NCBI GenBank assembly: GCA_015494245.1
Contig: WGBN01000127.1
Span: 1-18,833 of the forward strand
Reading direction: 5' to 3'
Source: Saprospiraceae bacterium
GTDB lineage: Bacteria; Bacteroidota; Bacteroidia; Chitinophagales; Saprospiraceae
DNA: 18,833 nucleotides
Shown here: piece by piece, positions 12,426 through 18,833 of the stretch
How the letters are laid out: every line of letters starts with the position of its first letter
How positions within the stretch are numbered: position 1 is the stretch's first letter
The notes under the pieces: generated by a model
Told to the model about the DNA's origin: nothing
What the model saw: the letters and a program-made list of their open reading frames with translations, nothing else
The model's database searches: none
Program-made: the position numbers and the translations under genes

Positions 12426-15242
12426 TCACCTGCTAAGGTACATATAACGGCGATTATCGAGCTTGCGGAAGTAGGGATCGGTGAGGTCTTTGATGAAATA
12501 GATGGCCTCGCCGGTGGATTTCATCTCGGGCCCGAGGTTTTTGTCCACCTTCGGGAATTTGTCGAAAGAGAATACGGGCACTTTCAGGGCATATCCGGAG
12601 GGGCGCGCTTTGATGGAAAAGTCCCTGAGTTTGTGTGTGCCCAGCATGATTTTGGTAGCGATGTTGAGATAGGGCACCTGGTAGGCCTTGGCGATGAAGG
12701 GCGTGGTGCGCGAGGCGCGGGGGTTGGCTTCGATTACATAGACCTCATCGTCTTTGATGGCAAACTGGATGTTGATCAGGCCTTTGATGTGGAGGGCTTT
12801 GGCCAGTTTTTCGGCGTATTCCACCATGGTGTTGACGGCTTGCACGGAGAGGCTGTAGGTGGGCAACATGGCCGAGCTGTCGCCGGAGTGAATGCCGGCG
12901 GGCTCGATGTGCTCCATGATGCCCATGATGTGTACGTCTTCGCCATCGCAGATGGCGTCAATTTCGGCCTCTTTGGCTCTTTCGAGAAACTGGTCAATGA
13001 GCACCTTGTTGTCGGGCAGGTGTTTGAAGATGCTGAGTACCTGGCGCTCCAATTCCTCGTCGTTGATGACGATGCGCATGCGCTGGCCGCCGAGCACATA
13101 GGAGGGGCGCACCAGCAGCGGGTAGGGAATTTGGGCGGCGATTTGCAGGGCTTCGTCGGCATCATGGGCTACGCCGTACTTGGGGTAAGGGATGTTGAGC
13201 TCTTTGAGCAGGTTGGAGAAAGCGCCGCGGTCTTCGGCCAGGTCCATGTTAGAAAAGCTGGTTCCGATGATGGGGATGCCCTTTTCGTGCAGTTTGCGGG
13301 CCAGTTTCAGGGCTGTCTGACCGCCGAGCTGGACGATGACGCCGGCGGGTTTTTCCAGTTCGATGATTTCTTCGAGATGTTCCCAAAAGACCGGTTCGAA
13401 GTACAGCTTATCGGCCAGGTCGAAATCGGTGGAAACGGTTTCGGGATTGCAGTTGACCATGATGGCCTCTTTGCCGGCTTCTTTGATGGCCTGGATGCCG
13501 TGCACGCAGCAATAGTCAAATTCTATACCTTGCCCGATGCGGTTGGGGCCGCTACCCAACACGATGATTTTTTCGCGCTCGGAGGGGATGCTTTCGTTTT
13601 CGGTTTCGAAGGTGGAGTAGAAGTAGGGCGTTTGGGCTTCGAATTCGGCGGCGCAGGTATCCACCATCTTGTAAGTACGGCGGATGTTGAGCTCCTTGCG
13701 CCGGCGGCTGACCTCTTCTTCTCTGATGCGCATCAGCCAGGCGATTTGAGCATCTGAGTAGCCGTTTTGCTTGAGGAGCAGGAAGAAGTCGGCCGGCAGG
13801 TCTTCGGCCACGTTGTAGCGCATGAGGCGGGTTTCGAGTTTGACCAGTTTTTTGATTTCGTTGAGAAACCAGGGGTCTATGCGCGTCAGTTTGTGGATGG
13901 TTTTTACCGGCACGCCGAGGCGCAGGGCATCTTTGATGCGGAAGATGCGGTCTTCGCCCGGATGCTCAATGCGGTTGATGATGTCTTCGGTTTTAATCCA
14001 CTCTTTTTTGTCGGCGCCCAGGCCCATGCGGCCGTTTTCGAGCGACTGGCAGGCCTTTTGCAGGGCTTCGGTGAAGCTTCGGCCTATGGCCATGACCTCG
14101 CCTACGGATTTCATTTGCAGGCCCAGTTGGTGGTTGGAGCCCTGGAATTTTTCGAAATTCCAGCGCGGCATTTTGACGATGACGTAATCGAGCGAAGGCT
14201 CGAAGAAGGCCGAGGTGGTGCCGGTGATTTGGTTTTTGAGCTCGTCGAGATGATAGCCTATGGCCAGTTTGGTGGCCACTTTGGCGATGGGGTATCCCGT
14301 GGCTTTGCTGGCGAGGGCCGAGGAGCGCGATACGCGGGGGTTGATTTCGATGACGATCAGCTCTTCGGTTTGAGGGTTGAGGGCAAACTGGATGTTGCAG
14401 CCGCCGGCAAAGTTCCCCAGGGCGCGCATGGCAGTGATGGCCTGGTTGCGCATGTTTTGATAGGCCCGGTCGGACAGTGTCATGGCGGGCGCTACGGTGA
14501 TGCTGTCGCCGGTGTGTATGCCCATGGGGTCTATGTTTTCCACAGTGCAGATGATGACGACATTGTCGTTGGCGTCGCGCAGCAGTTCCAGCTCAAATTC
14601 TTTCCAGCCGAGTACGGCCTTTTCGACCAGCACTTCGTGGGTGGGCGACATCTCTAAGCCGTGGCGCAGGGCCTCGTCGAAGTCTTCGGGCTTGTGCACA
14701 AAGCCGCCGCCCGAGCCTCCGAGGGTATAAGAGGGCCGGATGACTAGGGGGAAGCCGATTTCCTGGGCGGCCTCCTTGCCTTCGAGGAAGGAGTTGGCGA
14801 TGATGGAAGGCGCTACGCTCAGGCCGGTATCTATCATGAGTTGGCGAAAGGCCTCGCGGTTTTCGGTGCGCTCGATGGCGTCGAGGTCCACGCCGATGAG
14901 GCGGACTCCATATTTTTCCCACAATCCCTGCTTGCCGGCTTCGATGGCCAGGTTGAGGGCCGTTTGGCCGCCCATGGTGGGCAGCACGGCGTCTATGTCG
15001 CGCTCCTGCAGAATTTGCTCTAAGCTTCCTACCGTTAGAGGCAGCAGATAGACGTGATCGGCCATCATGGGGTCGGTCATGATGGTTGCCGGATTGGAGT
15101 TGATGAGACTGACTTCGATGCCTTCTTCGCGCAATGCACGCGCTGCCTGGGAGCCGGAATAATCAAATTCGCAGGCCTGACCGATGACGATGGGCCCGCT
15201 GCCTATGATGAGGACGGAACGGATGGATGTGTCTTTGGGCAT
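12426..15242 (-). CDS. carB: carbamoyl-phosphate synthase large subunit, lacking the C-terminal allosteric domain
   Basis: The 938-residue subunit makes carbamoyl phosphate from ammonia, bicarbonate and two ATP, for pyrimidine and arginine synthesis. Both halves are present. The first opens with LIIGSGPIVIGQACEFDYSG and has the ATP-grasp loop YTLGGSGGGF. The second opens near residue 557 with VLGSGPNRIGQGIEFDY and has YVLGGQRMRIV. INPRVSRSSALASKATGYPIA and ANPRASRTTPFIAKA are the paired metal/ATP-binding strands. The protein stops at KSTGEAIYFIKDL...MYLSR, just where the MGS-like allosteric domain begins in the roughly 1073-residue enteric enzyme, so UMP/ornithine control of the usual kind is not expected. 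ATG 15242 is preferred to the upstream in-frame TTG 15278, which would lie at the predicted transcription start. carA is not in the window. Confidence 0.96.
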   Translation of the reverse strand: MPKDTSIRSVLIIGSGPIVIGQACEFDYSGSQAARALREEGIEVSLINSNPATIMTDPMMADHVYLLPLTVGSLEQILQERDIDAVLPTMGGQTALNLAIEAGKQGLWEKYGVRLIGVDLDAIERTENREAFRQLMIDTGLSVAPSIIANSFLEGKEAAQEIGFPLVIRPSYTLGGSGGGFVHKPEDFDEALRHGLEMSPTHEVLVEKAVLGWKEFELELLRDANDNVVIICTVENIDPMGIHTGDSITVAPAMTLSDRAYQNMRNQAITAMRALGNFAGGCNIQFALNPQTEELIVIEINPRVSRSSALASKATGYPIAKVATKLAIGYHLDELKNQITGTTSAFFEPSLDYVIVKMPRWNFEKFQGSNHQLGLQMKSVGEVMAIGRSFTEALQKACQSLENGRMGLGADKKEWIKTEDIINRIEHPGEDRIFRIKDALRLGVPVKTIHKLTRIDPWFLNEIKKLVKLETRLMRYNVAEDLPADFFLLLKQNGYSDAQIAWLMRIREEEVSRRRKELNIRRTYKMVDTCAAEFEAQTPYFYSTFETENESIPSEREKIIVLGSGPNRIGQGIEFDYCCVHGIQAIKEAGKEAIMVNCNPETVSTDFDLADKLYFEPVFWEHLEEIIELEKPAGVIVQLGGQTALKLARKLHEKGIPIIGTSFSNMDLAEDRGAFSNLLKELNIPYPKYGVAHDADEALQIAAQIPYPLLVRPSYVLGGQRMRIVINDEELERQVLSIFKHLPDNKVLIDQFLERAKEAEIDAICDGEDVHIMGIMEHIEPAGIHSGDSSAMLPTYSLSVQAVNTMVEYAEKLAKALHIKGLINIQFAIKDDEVYVIEANPRASRTTPFIAKAYQVPYLNIATKIMLGTHKLRDFSIKARPSGYALKVPVFSFDKFPKVDKNLGPEMKSTGEAIYFIKDLTDPYFRKLDNRRYMYLSR

Positions 15243-15247
15243 GTAGG

Positions 15248-15272
15248 GCAATTTGCAATGGTGCCAAATTGC
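15248..15272 (-). promoter_or_regulatory. inverted repeat in the carB leader
   Basis: GCAATTTG (15248-15255) and CAAATTGC (15265-15272) are perfect 8-bp inverted copies with a 9-bp spacer. The element lies between the predicted -7 box and the carB ATG, overlapping the likely transcription start. It could be an operator or an RNA hairpin controlling carB. Confidence 0.4.
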
Positions 15273-15275
15273 ACG

Positions 15276-15283
15276 CAAAGGTA
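15276..15283 (-). promoter_or_regulatory. -7 box (TACCTTTG) of carB
   Basis: On the minus strand TACCTTTG matches TAnnTTTG and lies 33 bp before the carB ATG, giving a short leader. The -33 region has no good TTTG. Confidence 0.5.
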
Positions 15284-15331
15284 AGGAAGAATGGGATACT
15301 GTAATAGCGTAAGGATTAAAGTAAAAAAGAG

Positions 15332-15339
15332 TATCTTTG
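15332..15339 (+). promoter_or_regulatory. -7 box (TATCTTTG) of the aldehyde dehydrogenase gene
   Basis: TATCTTTG matches TAnnTTTG and lies 31 bp before the ATG at 15371. No clear -33 TTTG is seen. It is divergent from the carB promoter 49 bp away. Confidence 0.5.
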
Positions 15340-15370
15340 TCGAAAACAGACGATTTCTCAACTTTACTTC

Positions 15371-16825
15371 ATGGCTGCTTCTGACAAATACATAAAAAAT
15401 TACATCAACGGAGCTTTGGTGCCTTCCCTTTCGGGAAATTACATAGACGATTACAATCCTTCCACGGGAGAGGTGTATGCCTATTTGCCCGATTCCGATG
15501 CGGAAGATGTGGCGCAGGCTGTAGAGGCTGCTTCAGAGGCTTTCGCCAAATGGTCGGCCATTGGGATTCAAAAGCGTTTTCGCATTTTGATGCGCATTGC
15601 CGACATCATTGAGCAAAATTTAGAGGAGTTTGCGAAAGCGGAAAGCATGGACTCCGGCAAGCCGTTGAACATGTCTTCTACAGTGGACATCCCCCGCGCC
15701 GTGTCGAATTTTCGCTTCTTTGCCACAGCCATGGTGCAGTTTAGCAGCGATGCACACTACATGGAGAAGCAGGCTTTTAACTTTACCCTGAGGCAGCCGC
15801 TGGGCGTAGTGGGCTGCATTTCACCCTGGAATTTGCCGCTTTACCTCTTCACCTGGAAAATCGCTCCGGCCCTCGCTACCGGCAATTGCGTGGTGGCCAA
15901 GCCCTCCGAGTTGACGCCCATGACGGCCTTTTTGCTCAGCAAAGGCTGTATGGAAGCCGGCCTCCCTGCCGGTGTGCTAAACATCGTACACGGCCTGGGA
16001 CCTAAAACGGGAGAGGCCATCGTTACCCATCCTCAGGTCAAGGCCATTTCTTTTACAGGCGGTACAAAAACGGGAAGACGCATCGCCGGTCTGGCGGCGC
16101 CGGAGTTCAAAAAAATATCTCTGGAATTGGGCGGCAAAAACCCCAACATCATCTTTGCAGACTGCGATTTTGACCAAATGATGGTGGACACCCTGCGCTC
16201 TTCCTTCTCCAACAACGGGCAGATATGTCTCTGTGGTTCGCGCATCCTCGTGGAGCGACCGCTGTATGAAAAATTTCGCGATGAATTTGTGAAACGCACC
16301 CGCTTTCTCAAGGTGGGAGACCCCTTTGGCAAGACTACTGATCTGGGAGCCTTAATTTCCAAAGAGCATAAAGAAAAAGTCCAATCTTATCTCGAGTTGG
16401 CAGAGATGGAGGGCGGCACCATTTTGTGCGGAGGCACAGAACCCGAGTTAGACGGCAAGCTGGCCAATGGCTACTTCCTCAAACCCGCCGTGGTAGAAGG
16501 CTTGGGCAATGATTGTCGCTTCAACCAGGAAGAAATTTTCGGCCCCGTGGTCAGTATCCAACCCTTCGACACCGAAGAAGAAGCCCTGCAACTGGCCAAT
16601 GGCGTCCGCTACGGCCTCTCCTCTACCGTCTGGACGCAAGACATCAGCCGCGCCTCCCGCATGGCCGAGGGCCTGGAAGCCGGCATCGTCTGGATCAACT
16701 GCTGGATGCTGCGTGACCTGCGCACGCCCTTTGGCGGCGTGAAGCAATCGGGTGTCGGCCGCGAAGGCGGGCAGGAGGTGCTGCGCTTTTTTACAGAGGC
16801 CAAAAATGTTTGTATAAAATATTAA
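15371..16825 (+). CDS. aldehyde dehydrogenase, 2-aminomuconate/2-hydroxymuconate semialdehyde dehydrogenase-like
   Basis: A 484-residue NAD(P)-dependent aldehyde dehydrogenase of normal length. Key residues are Asn in ISPWNLPLY (oxyanion), Lys in VVAKPSE (cofactor), Glu252 in SLELGGKNP (general base) and Cys286 in GQICLCGSR (nucleophile), plus EEIFGPVV. The pairing of GQICLCGSR with NCWMLRDLRTPFGGVKQSG is characteristic of the ALDH8/2-aminomuconate 6-semialdehyde dehydrogenase group, which acts late in the kynurenine route of tryptophan breakdown or in catechol meta-cleavage. No other genes of those routes are in the window, so the substrate is inferred from family only. The ATG is preceded by a promoter-like box. 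The next gene begins 80 bp later, and no obvious terminator separates them. Confidence 0.9.
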   Translation: MAASDKYIKNYINGALVPSLSGNYIDDYNPSTGEVYAYLPDSDAEDVAQAVEAASEAFAKWSAIGIQKRFRILMRIADIIEQNLEEFAKAESMDSGKPLNMSSTVDIPRAVSNFRFFATAMVQFSSDAHYMEKQAFNFTLRQPLGVVGCISPWNLPLYLFTWKIAPALATGNCVVAKPSELTPMTAFLLSKGCMEAGLPAGVLNIVHGLGPKTGEAIVTHPQVKAISFTGGTKTGRRIAGLAAPEFKKISLELGGKNPNIIFADCDFDQMMVDTLRSSFSNNGQICLCGSRILVERPLYEKFRDEFVKRTRFLKVGDPFGKTTDLGALISKEHKEKVQSYLELAEMEGGTILCGGTEPELDGKLANGYFLKPAVVEGLGNDCRFNQEEIFGPVVSIQPFDTEEEALQLANGVRYGLSSTVWTQDISRASRMAEGLEAGIVWINCWMLRDLRTPFGGVKQSGVGREGGQEVLRFFTEAKNVCIKY

Positions 16826-16904
16826 TTCGGGCGGGGCCTGTGCTCTGCAGCTCCTCTCGATATTTTATCATATCCCGTTTTTTTACCATAAAACCGTTTA
16901 CACC

Positions 16905-17675
16905 ATGAAACATGTATTTACACCTCTGTTTGTTTTTCTAATTTGTTTCCTGACTGTTCAAATGATGGCCCAGCCACGTTTAAACATAGGCACGGGAGAC
17001 CTATTTGTAGAACCGGGAGATACCGCCTGCCTGGATTTCCGGATTGACGATTTTAATAAGGTACAGGAGATGAATTTTTCCATAGTATGGAATCCCCTTA
17101 CTGTACTCAATGTGCAGCTCGGGCCTGATGTTTTGCCGACAGATGCTTCGGTTGAAGTGGATGAGGAGGAAGGAATTTTGTCTTTTGCATGGAAGGTAAT
17201 GGACACTACGGCTTGTCCCCCCTTGGATTCTTTCCTTACTCTGCCCGATGGCTCTCAGCTTTTTTCCCTTTGCTTTGAGGGAGGCTCAGGCTCTACGGAA
17301 ATGACCACAGGCGATAGCTATGTAACGCGGGTATATAGCTGTCCGCTTGACATTGGCCTGCTTAAAGACACCATTTTTATAGATACCGGAACTCTTTTTG
17401 TCGGCACTTCTTCGCCTGAGGCCGGGCAACTGCTCGTGTATCCCAATCCGGCAAGCCGGGAAGTGTATTTTGAACTAAATGCCCGAAGCCAGGAACCGGG
17501 CGACATGGAAACCTGGTCGTGCAACTTGCTCAATGCCTGGGGTGAGCAACTTGATATGACAGAAATGTCCGGCTCAAGAGGAAGTTTTGTTTTCCCTGCA
17601 GCAGGTGTGTACTACCTGCTGTTTTATGCCGGAGATAAACTAGTGAAGGTGGAGCGGGTTGTTTGCACAAAGTGA
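16905..17675 (+). CDS. secreted cohesin-like protein with T9SS type A sorting domain
   Basis: The 256-residue protein has a signal peptide (about 1-22, cut near MMA|Q). Residues about 25-150 form a beta-rich domain with the phrases VEPGDTACLDFRIDDF, MNFSIVWNPLTVL and GILSFAW...LPDGSQLFSLCF. This pattern resembles the cohesin-type domains common in Saprospiria surface proteins. The C-terminus from YPNPASREVYF (about 180) to VKVERVVCTK fits a T9SS type A sorting domain, so the protein should be delivered to the cell surface. No catalytic residues are apparent; a binding or structural role is the simplest reading. It ends 2 bp before the stop codon of the convergent nuclease-like gene. No dockerin-bearing partner is seen in the window. 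Confidence 0.75.
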   Translation: MKHVFTPLFVFLICFLTVQMMAQPRLNIGTGDLFVEPGDTACLDFRIDDFNKVQEMNFSIVWNPLTVLNVQLGPDVLPTDASVEVDEEEGILSFAWKVMDTTACPPLDSFLTLPDGSQLFSLCFEGGSGSTEMTTGDSYVTRVYSCPLDIGLLKDTIFIDTGTLFVGTSSPEAGQLLVYPNPASREVYFELNARSQEPGDMETWSCNLLNAWGEQLDMTEMSGSRGSFVFPAAGVYYLLFYAGDKLVKVERVVCTK

Positions 17676-17677
17676 AA

Positions 17678-18833
17678 TTAGCCGGTGGAGGCTTGTATGG
17701 CCTCCACCGCAAACTCATCTACTTCCCTCTTTTCCGAGGAGAAGTTGACGCCTATAAGGATGATTTTCCTCCCCGTATTGCGATACTTATCTGCATAGCC
17801 TCTGCTTTTGAGCTGTTCTAAGGCCTCCTGAGCCGATCGATCCAATTTAAACTCAAAGCAATAGACCTTGTCATCAAGCACCACAATGGCATCGGCACGG
17901 CCGCGGGCGGTACTGACTTCGCTCTGTACGTCTAAGCCCATATACTTGAAGAACAGGTGAATGACGGCATGGTAAAAACGCTCTGCCTTCTGGTGCAATT
18001 GATATGGCAAGCTGTAGAGCAGGATGTTGAAGATTTCTCTGACTTTCGTCAAATCTTCCTGTTCCAGAGCATCTGCCACTTCGAAAGCATAAGAACGTAC
18101 CTGAGTATGTGGTACTTCGCTAAAGGCGTCCACGAGATACTCCAACATGGACTCTTTAACTTCCTGGTTGGGATAGCCCAGGGTATAAAGGCGCCTTTTT
18201 ACATCATACTCTTTGATGGTAAGATAGCCCGTTTGAAAGAGCAGGGCTTCTATGTTTAAATGCTCGAGGTCAAAAGAGTCGAAGGCCGTATTTCCTACTT
18301 TAATGTTGTCAAAATCGTAATAAACTTCTTTGCGAATCAAATTCAGTAAAAAAGTGGGGGTAGCGGTACTGAACCAGTAATTGGAGAAGGCTCCGTTGTA
18401 AAACAGTAATAAAACACTAAAGGGGTTGTACACAAATTTTTTTCCGTCCCAACTGTAGCCGTTGTACCAGCCTTTTATCGCAGAGAGCGCCTGCTCCATA
18501 CTCATCCCGTTTTCCTCTGCAAAGGATGGCAAATATTCAGAGAAGAAGTGTTCTAATTTCGATTGAGTATAGCCCAGCAGGGTAGAGTGCCGCGGCGACA
18601 TGGTGATGTCGTTCAGATTGTTCAAATCTGAAAAAATACTCACGCGGCTGAACTTGGAAACGCCGGTGATAAATAGCATGCGAATATAGGGGTCGCTGTC
18701 CTTGATCACCGAATAAAAGGTTTTCAGCACCTGTTGGTTTTTCTTAGCCTGAGCTATCTCCTCTCCGAGGTAATCTATGATGGGTTTATCGTACTCGTCT
18801 ATGAGCAAAACCACCCGGCCTTCTGTTTGAGCA
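17678..18833 (-). CDS. AAA-ATPase-like / PD-(D/E)XK nuclease-like protein, N-terminus outside the window
   Basis: The frame is open to the window's right edge, so the N-terminal part with the expected Walker A site is missing; an in-frame GTG at 18814 is internal. The visible part opens with the Walker B-like VVLLIDEYDKPI. LFITGVSKFSRVSIFSDLNNL follows, a signature of the AAA-ATPase-like (DUF1703 type) family. The C-terminus has a PD-(D/E)XK nuclease core, with Asp in RADAIVVL and the E-x-K pair in CFEFKLD (about 17843-17903), then LKSRGYADKY. Such proteins are numerous in Bacteroidota and some other phyla and are often present in many near-identical copies. Their role is unknown; mobile-element or defence functions have been suggested but not shown here. 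Confidence 0.88.
   Translation of the reverse strand, partial: AQTEGRVVLLIDEYDKPIIDYLGEEIAQAKKNQQVLKTFYSVIKDSDPYIRMLFITGVSKFSRVSIFSDLNNLNDITMSPRHSTLLGYTQSKLEHFFSEYLPSFAEENGMSMEQALSAIKGWYNGYSWDGKKFVYNPFSVLLLFYNGAFSNYWFSTATPTFLLNLIRKEVYYDFDNIKVGNTAFDSFDLEHLNIEALLFQTGYLTIKEYDVKRRLYTLGYPNQEVKESMLEYLVDAFSEVPHTQVRSYAFEVADALEQEDLTKVREIFNILLYSLPYQLHQKAERFYHAVIHLFFKYMGLDVQSEVSTARGRADAIVVLDDKVYCFEFKLDRSAQEALEQLKSRGYADKYRNTGRKIILIGVNFSSEKREVDEFAVEAIQASTG
17683..17709. other. strong hairpin at the junction of two convergent genes
   Basis: A perfect 10-bp stem pairs 17683-17692 with 17700-17709 (CGGTGGAGGC and GCCTCCACCG) around a 7-nt loop. It starts eight bases after the stop of the cohesin-like gene and lies inside the last codons of the nuclease-like gene. 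No T-run follows in either direction, so it would be an atypical terminator or a 3'-end stabiliser. Confidence 0.55.

Noticed and set aside
12405..14657. Two long plus-strand open frames (450 and 296 codons) opposite carB
   Set aside because: carB is clearly the real gene on the other strand. The antisense translations are Phe/Asp/Gly-rich without domains, as expected from mirrored codon bias.
15243..15278. TTG start extending carB by 12 residues
   Set aside because: The extension lies over the predicted -7 box and transcription start. ATG 15242 gives the 938-residue length fitting the two synthetase halves.

Overview
The window looks like a piece of a Bacteroidota chromosome, most likely from the Saprospiria or a neighbouring lineage. 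Three things point that way. Two secreted proteins end in type IX secretion (T9SS) type A sorting domains. Promoter-like -7 boxes of the Bacteroidota form TAnnTTTG recur before genes. Start codons are preceded by A-rich leaders rather than Shine-Dalgarno motifs. The placement within the phylum is an inference from gene style and was not tested by a search.

Layout, left to right. Positions 2-655 (+) hold the 3' part of an alpha/beta hydrolase gene. A 431-bp gene-free stretch follows (656-1086). It carries a large imperfect inverted repeat, three tandem 23-bp repeats and a GC-rich hairpin, and then a promoter for a tRNA-Gln(UUG) gene with its own terminator. Next is a large secreted M4 (thermolysin-type) metalloprotease with a C-terminal propeller-like region and a T9SS sorting domain (1254-4394), closed by a strong bidirectional terminator. 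A three-gene sulfur operon (4566-6932, +) encodes two YeeE/YedE-type membrane proteins and a type II sulfide:quinone oxidoreductase. Its leader contains a palindrome and a terminator-like hairpin. A patatin-like lipase (7164-8048, +) runs tail to tail into a secreted M14 carboxypeptidase (8029-10500, -), and the two genes overlap by 20 bp.

The minus strand continues with metF (10545-11501) and an AMP nucleosidase gene (11505-12275), separated by only 3 bp. Beyond a 150-bp gap with short tandem repeats lies carB (12426-15242, -), a large carbamoyl-phosphate synthase subunit that appears to lack the usual C-terminal allosteric domain. carB is divergent from an aldehyde dehydrogenase of the 2-aminomuconate semialdehyde type (15371-16825, +). 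A small secreted cohesin-like/T9SS protein follows (16905-17675, +). The window ends inside an AAA-ATPase-like/PD-(D/E)XK protein (17678-18833, -) whose N-terminus lies outside.

Most of the content is housekeeping metabolism (pyrimidine/arginine precursor, one-carbon and purine salvage genes) mixed with exported hydrolases and one sulfide-oxidation operon. I see no CRISPR array, prophage, transposase, toxin-antitoxin pair or recognisable defence island. The least ordinary parts are the leader of the sulfur operon, the repeat cluster before tRNA-Gln, the domain architecture of the M4 protease and an orphan promoter-like motif facing the 3' end of carB. I do not see a clear undescribed multi-gene system.
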